This document shows, piece by piece, positions 5,976-11,473 of a stretch of 11,473 nt of DNA. Positions within the stretch are counted from its first letter, which is position 1; every line of letters starts with the position of its first letter. The notes beneath the pieces are model-generated. The model was not told the origin of the DNA, searched no databases, and was given only the letters and a program-made list of their open reading frames with translations. Where the stretch lies: positions 1-11,473 of the forward strand of contig DAJQ01000001.1 of NCBI GenBank assembly GCA_002496395.1, given 5' to 3'. Origin of the DNA: Methanocorpusculaceae archaeon UBA456 (lineage in GTDB: Archaea > Halobacteriota > Methanomicrobia > Methanomicrobiales > Methanocorpusculaceae). The position numbers and the translations under genes were made by a program.

Positions 5976-6398
5976 ATGACCCAGACCATGCAGATACCAA
6001 AAGAACTGTCCGACAGAGAGATCATGAACCGTTACAAGGAGGAGAACATGTGGGGTCTCTGTACGGCAATTGATCTGAAGAATTGCAACCCGGAGACGAT
6101 CCGTGACCCGCAGAAACTCCACCAGTTCATTGTGGAGGTATGCGATCTCATTGATATGAAGCGCTTCGGTGAACCGGTTATCGTCAATTTCGGTCCAAAT
6201 GAGCGGGTTGCCGGATACTCATTAGTACAGCTGATTGAGACCTCATGTATCACCGGGCACTTTGCAAATGACACAAACGGTGCATACCTTGACATCTTCA
6301 GCTGCAAGGAATACCCGCCGCAGATTACAGCTGAATTCTGTAAGAAATTCTTTGGTGCAGAGGATATCAAAACAACGGTCTTCTTCCGCGCCATCTAA
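5976..6398 (+). CDS. S-adenosylmethionine decarboxylase (SpeD/SpeH)-like protein
   Basis: The 140-residue protein resembles prokaryotic AdoMet decarboxylases. CTAIDLKNCNPETIRD (29-44) corresponds to the family's ELYGCDPE strand-helix start. The core (88-110) is ETSCITGH...GAYLDIFSC. If Ser90 is taken as the pyruvoyl-forming serine, His95 and Cys110 lie at the same distances (5 and 15) as Ser63-His68-Cys83 of the Thermotoga enzyme. The residue before the serine is Thr instead of the usual Glu, and the Glu is one place further away, so self-cleavage and substrate may differ. The family makes decarboxylated AdoMet for spermidine; some homologues have changed substrate. The N-terminal extension of about 25 residues is longer than usual. 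GGGAGA precedes ATG 5976; the ATG at 5988 is too far from it. The next gene follows after 42 bp. Homology is fairly clear, exact activity is not. Confidence 0.7.
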   Translation: MTQTMQIPKELSDREIMNRYKEENMWGLCTAIDLKNCNPETIRDPQKLHQFIVEVCDLIDMKRFGEPVIVNFGPNERVAGYSLVQLIETSCITGHFANDTNGAYLDIFSCKEYPPQITAEFCKKFFGAEDIKTTVFFRAI

Positions 6399-6440
6399 AT
6401 CTTTAAACACCTTTATTTTCAACCCCTTCCAATCCTGATT

Positions 6441-7085
6441 GTGGATATACCAAAAGAGTATCCTTTGATCGGGGTTATCGTTCCATTTTTGCTCATTCTG
6501 ATATATGTTGCCATCTCTTCTGTGTTCCTGCCCCCGCTCCTCCTCATCACTCTTGTATCGATGGTTCTTGCCTATCTCGCAACTCCGATCGGCAGATGGA
6601 TCATCCCGGTTGCCATCGTTGCCGGGCTTCCCTGGTGGTATGCCGGTCTCACCGTGCTGATCCTTGATGCAGTCGGAGCCCTTTTTATGGCGTGGAACTT
6701 CCGGCATCTCTATTCTCTTCCAAAGATCGGACACTACATGGAAGGGCTCATATCAGATGTTGAAGCCCTGATTGCTGAAAAACCCTGGATGGAGCGGTTT
6801 ACTGCGCTCTCCCTCCTCCTCTATGTAACGCTCCCGATACAGGGTGCCGGCTCCCTGATGGGATCAGCAATCGGGAGGCTGATTGGGATCGATCCATGGA
6901 AAGTCTTCTGGATCATGGTTGCCGGATCTGGCATCGGATCCTTTGGGATGGCGTTTGGTTCCGATGCACTCCGGATCTTTTTGATCGGAAATATTGCTGC
7001 AGGCACTACACTTATTCTTATCCTGCTCTTCTCCGCCCTCTTCACCTGGCTCTCATACCGGGCGATCAGGAGGAGGAGATTATGA
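6441..7085 (+). CDS. Small multidrug export-type membrane protein
   Basis: The 214-residue protein is very hydrophobic, with about six membrane segments near residues 9-28, 30-48, 52-84 (two segments), 118-136, 154-174 and 178-205, and a basic C-terminus (RAIRRRRL). LPIQGAGSLMGSAIGRLIGI (131-150) resembles the P-x-x-G-x-G-x-x-x-G motif of the small multidrug export protein family (PF06695), which has a name but little proven function. A GTG start at 6441 is chosen because it gives MDIPKEYPLIG before the first helix and because no better ATG is near. No strong ribosome binding site is seen; a CTTTATTTT stretch about 25-30 nt upstream could act as a TATA box for a leaderless mRNA. It follows the SpeD-like gene by 42 bp, so polyamine or amine export is imaginable but unproven. 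Its end overlaps polB by 6 nt, tail to tail. Confidence 0.65.
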   Translation: MDIPKEYPLIGVIVPFLLILIYVAISSVFLPPLLLITLVSMVLAYLATPIGRWIIPVAIVAGLPWWYAGLTVLILDAVGALFMAWNFRHLYSLPKIGHYMEGLISDVEALIAEKPWMERFTALSLLLYVTLPIQGAGSLMGSAIGRLIGIDPWKVFWIMVAGSGIGSFGMAFGSDALRIFLIGNIAAGTTLILILLFSALFTWLSYRAIRRRRL

Positions 7086-9485
7086 GATTCCAAACATCGC
7101 AAGCGTTGTGTTCCGGGGGTCGATCTCGTCCCAGTCCCATCCAAGACCTTCAAGAATTCGTGATATCGGGCCTTTCACCGTCTTCTCAAGCATCGTCTCC
7201 CAGTCGATGACAAACTCCGGCGGCACCTGATCGGGATATTCAAAACAGATGACATCGGTCTTTGGATAGGTGCTTGTGACATTTTTAATATAGACACGCT
7301 TTGGCTTGCTGCCCTTCTTAAAATCTGTCTTCAAATAGGTATTCGAATAGATAGCACCCCTGATATGGGCATCTTTTGTATCATAATCTTCAAGATGTTT
7401 CCCGATGCCACCGGGAATCCCTGCATCCTCAAGTGAACAGCGTCCCCCACGGTAATGCCTGATCACCTCGCCGAGATACTCTTTCACAGCATCAAACTCC
7501 TCACCCTGAAGGATCATCTCCATCACGGTCTTCTGGACGACCTTTGTGATCTGAGGGGAATCAGATCTCCGCATCTCAAAGCCGACGATATCGATCTGGT
7601 CAACCGTTGCCCCCTCCTTCCAGATGAGATGTCCGGCATACCGTTTCTTCCTGCCTGCCTGGAAGAACCGGCGATAGACTTTCTCGAACTTGATCGAGAA
7701 GTAATGGGTATCTGCATTCAGCACCTCCTGTGAAAATGCCCGGAAACTCTCATTCAGCACTTCTTCGATCTCACGGGCGATCAGTATGGTCTGCTCCAGA
7801 TCAGATGGCGGCAGCTCGACAAAACAGGAATCGGTATCACCGTACAGGACAAAATATCCTTTGCTATCAATAATATCCCGTGTATGCTGGATGATCGCCC
7901 GCCCGACAGAGGTGACGGCAGATCCGATCTCCCGATCATAGAGCCGGAACCGGGCATACCCGGAGACACCATAATAGGTGTTCATGATCACCTTCAGCAC
8001 ATTCTGCTGGAGATCATAGAGGATATATTCATCAGATCCGTATTCGTAGGTATTCCTGATCCGCTTCTTCTCATCCCGCTCGGCAAGCAGTTCTGAGATG
8101 ATACTCCGGGTAAGGCCATCAGGAGATCGCCTGAACCGGATCCCGTTTGGAGCCTTGATCTCACCATTTGGATCTTTCGTCTCGGGAGACGCATTCAGGG
8201 TCATCATCGCCATCGGGTACAGGGATTTCAGATCCAGCACAACCACATTCTCCCGGACTCCTGTCGCAGGCTCAAAGACCGTTGCCCCTTCAAACTCATC
8301 CCCGGTGGCATTTCCCTTTGAGGGTAAGACAAAGGTACCTGATGCTTTTCTCAGGATATAGATATCAATCACATTTGACGAATTCAGGGTCCGATCGAGG
8401 GGACAGCCGACATAGCGTGCTATCTCCTGGTAAAACCGGATGATTGTGTTCTTTGCATCGATCCCGACACAGAGCTCCACATCCTTGTAATTGTACTCGA
8501 TCAGCTTCACCGGATCCATCTTCCAGAGATCAAAGACGGTCCCCGTATACCTGACCTTCCGCTCTCCGAGTTCATCTTCTGCAATTGCATCAAGCCGGTA
8601 TGATTCCTTCTGCGATCCCTGCATCTTCTTGTATGCGGTCAGGAGATCGAAGACGACCCGGCCACGGATCGCATTCCTGTCGGTCTGGCCCGGCAGGCGG
8701 GAGAGATCGGCCGGGTTCATCCCAAGTGTTGCCATTCTCCGTGTAATATAGGCGATATCAAAGTCGAGGATATTCCATCCGCTGATGATATCCGGGTTTG
8801 TCTCCCTGATATGAGCAACAAAAGCAGCAAGCATCGATCTCTCGTCAGGATATGAGCAGATCGTATGCATCCCTTCAGAGAAGCAGCCGTTTGTGTACCC
8901 GCCGTTCTGCACTTCCCCCTCAGGGAATGTCTTCGCATCCGGTGATGTCAGGAGGAAGGTCGTATACCGGGTGTCAAAGGAGTCATAGCAGGTGATACAG
9001 AAGATCGGCTGCTTCTCCGGCTCAGGAAAACCGTCTGAATCATCACATTCGATATCGAGAAAACAGACGCGGGCGGGGGCATCCACATCGGCGGGGCGAA
9101 CCTCAGTATACTCGACGGTATCTCCTGGTACACGCACACCGCCTGTCACATTGCAGTCGATCATGAACCGTGTGGCAAAGGGGATATCCGCCTCAAAATG
9201 GTGATAGCGTTCACGCACATCACGGACATCTCCCGGGCGTCTGGTATAGAGCCGGACTACCTCCTCGCCCTTGATCGTTTTTGACCTGATATCCGAGACT
9301 TCGATGGTGTCAGAGTGGTTCTCCCGTGCCGCTTCACCAGCCGGGACATAAAAATACGGCCGGAACCCTGTAACATCCACGCTTGCGGCCGTCCCATCCC
9401 TCTCCCGCCCGAAGATATGGATCAGCGGGCCGCCGGGGGCATTGCTGTATTCGACCTGAATGACCGCTATATCACGTTCAGACAT
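7080..9485 (-). CDS. polB: Family B DNA polymerase
   Basis: The 801-residue replicative polymerase has both activities. The 3'-5' exonuclease motifs are FLDIE (Asp144, Glu146), NILDFD (Asp243) and YNYKD (Asp335). The polymerase motifs are DLKSLYP (Asp418; most family members have SLYPS), KVIMNTYYG (Lys498 to Gly506) and YGDTDS (548-553), with catalytic Asp550 and Asp552. There is no intein at any of the usual sites. The last residues, NTTLAMFGIS, resemble a weak PCNA-interacting peptide. The start is set at MSERD: GGAGG lies four bases upstream, and ATGTCTGA overlaps the mdh stop by 8 nt. Extending the frame further upstream would give over 60 residues that merely overlie mdh. It is the second gene of an mdh-polB operon. 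It converges on the membrane protein gene with a 6-nt overlap. Confidence 0.96.
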   Translation of the reverse strand: MSERDIAVIQVEYSNAPGGPLIHIFGRERDGTAASVDVTGFRPYFYVPAGEAARENHSDTIEVSDIRSKTIKGEEVVRLYTRRPGDVRDVRERYHHFEADIPFATRFMIDCNVTGGVRVPGDTVEYTEVRPADVDAPARVCFLDIECDDSDGFPEPEKQPIFCITCYDSFDTRYTTFLLTSPDAKTFPEGEVQNGGYTNGCFSEGMHTICSYPDERSMLAAFVAHIRETNPDIISGWNILDFDIAYITRRMATLGMNPADLSRLPGQTDRNAIRGRVVFDLLTAYKKMQGSQKESYRLDAIAEDELGERKVRYTGTVFDLWKMDPVKLIEYNYKDVELCVGIDAKNTIIRFYQEIARYVGCPLDRTLNSSNVIDIYILRKASGTFVLPSKGNATGDEFEGATVFEPATGVRENVVVLDLKSLYPMAMMTLNASPETKDPNGEIKAPNGIRFRRSPDGLTRSIISELLAERDEKKRIRNTYEYGSDEYILYDLQQNVLKVIMNTYYGVSGYARFRLYDREIGSAVTSVGRAIIQHTRDIIDSKGYFVLYGDTDSCFVELPPSDLEQTILIAREIEEVLNESFRAFSQEVLNADTHYFSIKFEKVYRRFFQAGRKKRYAGHLIWKEGATVDQIDIVGFEMRRSDSPQITKVVQKTVMEMILQGEEFDAVKEYLGEVIRHYRGGRCSLEDAGIPGGIGKHLEDYDTKDAHIRGAIYSNTYLKTDFKKGSKPKRVYIKNVTSTYPKTDVICFEYPDQVPPEFVIDWETMLEKTVKGPISRILEGLGWDWDEIDPRNTTLAMFGIS

Positions 9486-10344
9486 CAAGCCTCCGGCAGA
9501 GGGACTCGAGAAATGTTCCTGCTTCATTGAGCTGCTCCCTCTCCCATGCATCAAGGGGCCAGTCACACATAACCTTCGCACCATTGGAAGATATGTGAGC
9601 CGGAACTCCCATCGCACAGTTGGAATATCCATATTCGCCATCCAGAGAGAGTGCAACGGTGATCGTCTCATGCTTCTCCCCCTTCAGCATCCGGATCAGG
9701 TCAATAATATGTGATGCTGGGCCAAAGGCGGTTCCACCCTTGCCTGAGATAACTTCCATGCTTGCACCCCGGAGTTCTGTGAGGATCTCCTCCCTCTCTG
9801 TCACTGGAATCTCCCTGCCAAGATGAGAGAAGAGGGGGACCTGGTGCTCCCCATGCTCACCCAGCACATAGGCAGGCCCGTCAATCCCGTGCCCTGCCAG
9901 TGCAACCGCAAACCGCCGTGAATCAAGTTGTCCCCCAAAACCGATACAGTCCTCCTGCGGCATCCCGAGTTTCTTCTGGAAATAATAACAGAAAACATCC
10001 ATTGGATTTGAGACAACGATCAGTTTTCCGCCAAATCCTCCCAGATGCTGTATACATGCCTCGGCAACAGGGAGGTTTGCATCGAAGAGATCCGCTCTCG
10101 TTTTGATTGATGGATTGCGGGGTGATCCTGCTGCAAAGATGCAGATATCTGCATCACGTATCCTGTTATTCTCTGTTGAGATCGGTATATCCGTATTCGT
10201 ATGGAGGAGATCGAGGGCCTGGGCGCGGAGGAGTGGCTTGTAGACATCTGCCAGAACCAACTCATCGATAATACCGAGGGTGGCGGCTGCAAAGGCACAT
10301 TCTCCCCCGATTCGCCCGACGCCAAGCACTGCAAGGGTCGTCAT
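9478..10344 (-). CDS. mdh: Malate dehydrogenase (LDH/MDH family)
   Basis: The 288-residue enzyme interconverts malate and oxaloacetate. The nucleotide loop is GVGRIGG (8-14). Asp33 at the end of the second strand favours NAD over NADP. The substrate loop AGSPRNPS carries Arg76, the residue that distinguishes malate from lactate dehydrogenases (Gln there). Arg83, Asn113 (SNPMD), Asp141/Arg144 (LDSRR) and the catalytic His164 (GEHGEH) are all present. An ATG at 10371 would add nine residues, MSIPHSTST, but it falls in the A/T core promoter element, so ATG 10344 is preferred and gives a near-leaderless mRNA. The 18-bp palindrome CATAGTAC-TG-GTACTATG covers this start. The gene is followed by polB with an 8-nt overlap and is divergent from pyrD. 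In methanogens the product feeds the partial TCA pathway. Confidence 0.9.
   Translation of the reverse strand: MTTLAVLGVGRIGGECAFAAATLGIIDELVLADVYKPLLRAQALDLLHTNTDIPISTENNRIRDADICIFAAGSPRNPSIKTRADLFDANLPVAEACIQHLGGFGGKLIVVSNPMDVFCYYFQKKLGMPQEDCIGFGGQLDSRRFAVALAGHGIDGPAYVLGEHGEHQVPLFSHLGREIPVTEREEILTELRGASMEVISGKGGTAFGPASHIIDLIRMLKGEKHETITVALSLDGEYGYSNCAMGVPAHISSNGAKVMCDWPLDAWEREQLNEAGTFLESLCRRLDV
9490..9494 (-). promoter_or_regulatory. Ribosome binding site of polB
   Basis: GGAGG on the minus strand, inside the end of mdh and four bases before ATG 9485. It decides the polB start in favour of MSERD over any upstream codon in the same frame. Confidence 0.75.
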
Positions 10345-10359
10345 AGTACTGGTACTATG
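10342..10359. promoter_or_regulatory. 18-bp palindrome over the mdh start
   Basis: CATAGTACTGGTACTATG has perfect 8-bp arms around a 2-bp centre. It contains the mdh start codon and lies at the expected transcription start, a good place for a repressor. The outer part of the arms, CATAGT/ACTATG, is the same as in the inverted repeat at the toxin-antitoxin start, although the spacing differs. Confidence 0.45.
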
Positions 10360-10368
10360 GGGTATGCT

Positions 10369-10380
10369 CATTATTAAACA
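10369..10380. promoter_or_regulatory. Shared A/T core element of mdh and pyrD
   Basis: CATTATTAAACA on the plus strand is TGTTTAATAATG on the minus strand. Its centre is about 24 bp before pyrD ATG (10398) and about 30 bp before mdh ATG (10344). It is the only A/T-rich element in the 53-bp gap. Used in either direction it would give leaderless or near-leaderless mRNAs, in agreement with the absence of Shine-Dalgarno sequences at both starts. Confidence 0.45.
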
Positions 10381-10397
10381 GCACCAATTCCCTCTGG

Positions 10398-11285
10398 ATG
10401 ATTACAGTACAAAAGGATCAGGTCTCTGTCGGGGGGGTTGACCTCGATAACCATCTTATTCTGGCAGCAGGCGTCCTTGGAACCACCGGAGCATCGCTCT
10501 TGCGGATGCGCCGCCTGGGCGCCGGGGGTGTGGTGACCAAATCCATTGGTCCGGTCCCAAAAGAGGGGCATGCCGGCCCCTGCCTGATCCCGCTTGCAGG
10601 CGGTCTCATCAATGCCATGGGGCTTCCAAACCCTTCAAAGAATTTTGTCCCTGAACTCGAGACCCTTTCCGGGGAACCCGTGATTGTTAGTATATTCGGA
10701 GGAACACCCGCTGAGTTTGGTGAGGTTGCCTCCTGGTTTGAGGGGATTGCAGCCGGATTTGAACTGAACCTCTCCTGTCCTCACGCAGAGGGGTACGGCG
10801 CTGCGATCGGATCCGATCCTTCAATGGTCCGTGCCTGCACCGAGGAGGTGGCAGCATTTGGGAGGCCGACATGGGTGAAACTGACCCCGAATGTCACTGA
10901 TATCGGTGCTATCGGGCGGGCTGCGGAAGAAGGAGGGGCAACTGCCCTTGTTGCAATCAATACTGTCCGGGCGATGCGGATCTCAATTGCGCTCAGGCGA
11001 CCGGTGCTTGGGAATCGGTTCGGGGGCATATCCGGTCCGATGATCTTCCCAATTGCGCTCAGGTGCGTCTATGATCTCTATGAAGCCTGTTCGATCCCGA
11101 TCATCGGGTGCGGCGGTGTCTCGACTGCTGCGGATGTCATTGAGATGATGATGGCCGGTGCGTCTGCGGTCCAGATCGGATCAGCCATCTATGATGACTC
11201 TTCTGTCTTCAAAACCATCACTGATGCACTCTATTCGCAGGATGGAGTGCCTGCTGCTGAGATTGTGGGGTGTGCACATGCGTGA
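10398..11285 (+). CDS. pyrD: Dihydroorotate dehydrogenase, catalytic subunit (class 1B)
   Basis: The 295-residue FMN-containing barrel oxidises dihydroorotate to orotate, the fourth step of UMP synthesis. TKS (Lys48), INAMGLPNP (71-79) and NLSCPHAEGYG (124-134), with the class 1 base Cys127, are visible. So are WVKLTPN (Lys161), INTVRAM (187-193), the GGISG loop (209-213) and the phosphate-binding GCGGV and QIGSA stretches (237-263). The cysteine base and the following pyrK identify the class 1B enzyme, a heterotetramer that passes electrons to NAD through PyrK. ATG 10398 lacks a Shine-Dalgarno and fits a leaderless mRNA from the A/T element at 10369-10380. The segment MRISIALRRP departs from the more usual MxIDI, and here a 14-nt repeat is found (10984-10997 and 11050-11063). 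The stop overlaps the pyrK start by 8 nt. Confidence 0.95.
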   Translation: MITVQKDQVSVGGVDLDNHLILAAGVLGTTGASLLRMRRLGAGGVVTKSIGPVPKEGHAGPCLIPLAGGLINAMGLPNPSKNFVPELETLSGEPVIVSIFGGTPAEFGEVASWFEGIAAGFELNLSCPHAEGYGAAIGSDPSMVRACTEEVAAFGRPTWVKLTPNVTDIGAIGRAAEEGGATALVAINTVRAMRISIALRRPVLGNRFGGISGPMIFPIALRCVYDLYEACSIPIIGCGGVSTAADVIEMMMAGASAVQIGSAIYDDSSVFKTITDALYSQDGVPAAEIVGCAHA

Positions 11286-11473
11286 TGGGATGCCGGTTGT
11301 GGTGACGGTGCGGGAGGTGATCGACGAGACGCCAACTGTGAGAACACTCCGCTTTGATCGGAACTTCACAATCCACCCCGGCCAGTTCTGCATGGTCTGG
11401 GCACCTGGTGTTGATGAGGTGCCGATGGGCTTCTCATCCCCAGACTCGATCACCATCCAGAAAGTAGGAGAGG
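11278..11473 (+). CDS. pyrK: Dihydroorotate dehydrogenase electron transfer subunit, N-terminal part
   Basis: The gene is cut by the right edge after 65 codons. The visible part reads MRDGMPVVVTVREVIDETP, then TVRTLRFD and PGQFCMVWAPGVDEVPM. This is the start of a ferredoxin-reductase-like beta barrel of the PyrK type, where P-G-Q-F leads to the FAD site. The family passes electrons from PyrD through FAD and a [2Fe-2S] cluster to NAD; the cluster cysteines lie beyond the window. ATG 11278 overlaps the pyrD stop by 8 nt (ATGCGTGA) and has GGGGTG five bases upstream. A second ATG at 11290, giving MPVVVTV, is an alternative start. Position directly after pyrD strongly supports the call. Confidence 0.9.
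   Translation, partial: MRDGMPVVVTVREVIDETPTVRTLRFDRNFTIHPGQFCMVWAPGVDEVPMGFSSPDSITIQKVGE

Noticed and set aside
5719..6000. A 93-codon reading frame on the minus strand across the AT-rich spacer
   Set aside because: It covers the promoter and first codons of the SpeD-like gene, is Lys/Asn/Ser-rich with a run of Lys from the T-tract, and has no ribosome binding site or promoter of its own.
9486..9671. N-terminal extension of DNA polymerase B by 62 codons
   Set aside because: It lies wholly inside mdh, does not resemble polymerase sequence, and the MSERD start has GGAGG at the right distance.
10345..10371. Nine-residue N-terminal extension of malate dehydrogenase from ATG 10371
   Set aside because: The codon falls within the A/T core promoter element, and the family starts a few residues before the nucleotide-binding loop, as with ATG 10344.
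1..11473. Frequent GATC and GGATCC-like words across the genes
   Set aside because: Visible by eye but not counted; it may just reflect frequent Asp/Ile codon use, so no claim is made.
1..11473. CRISPR arrays, insertion sequences, tRNA or rRNA genes, prophage or defence islands beyond the toxin-antitoxin pair
   Set aside because: No regularly spaced repeats, transposase-like proteins, terminal repeats or tRNA-like cloverleaf segments were seen on either strand.

Overview
This window looks like a piece of a methanogen chromosome, probably euryarchaeal and of the Methanomicrobiales type. The evidence is a class III signal peptide of an archaellin at the left edge, an archaeal alanine dehydrogenase of the ornithine cyclodeaminase superfamily, a family B replicative DNA polymerase without intein, a PyrD/PyrK pair, archaeal TATA boxes, and several genes that seem to be read from leaderless or near-leaderless mRNAs. 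The order-level placement is inference from gene content and general resemblance, not from a search. GC content looks moderate in genes and falls sharply in some intergenic stretches.

Left part (1-2706). An archaellin gene leaves the window leftward. A 339-bp divergent intergenic region separates it from a rightward gene for a membrane-anchored extracytoplasmic protein, whose reading frame is broken near position 941 and resumes in another frame to 1179. Convergent to it, and overlapping its restored end by 20 nt, is an alanine dehydrogenase. Upstream of that, on the same strand, is a type II toxin-antitoxin pair (ribbon-helix-helix-like antitoxin, RelE-like toxin) with a TATA box and an inverted repeat over its start codon.

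Middle part (2823-7085). A long rightward M1 aminopeptidase of the PepN type has all catalytic motifs plus an unusual charged helical insertion. It is followed by an AT-rich spacer with two TATA boxes, a T-tract and small repeats. Next come a divergent AdoMet-decarboxylase-like protein and a small membrane protein resembling small multidrug export proteins.

Right part (7080-11473). Leftward, malate dehydrogenase and DNA polymerase B form an operon with an 8-nt overlap. polB converges on the membrane protein gene with a 6-nt overlap. Divergent from mdh, pyrD and pyrK (cut by the window edge) also overlap by 8 nt. The 53-bp mdh/pyrD intergenic region has one near-symmetric A/T element that could serve as TATA box for both directions, and an 18-bp palindrome covers the mdh start codon.

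Most of the window is core metabolism: pyrimidine synthesis, malate/oxaloacetate, alanine, peptide breakdown and replication. The less ordinary parts are the frame-broken surface protein, the SpeD-like gene with its displaced processing site, the PepN insertion, and the inverted repeats CATAGT...ACTATG at the starts of both the toxin-antitoxin operon and mdh. No CRISPR array, tRNA, rRNA or insertion sequence was seen.
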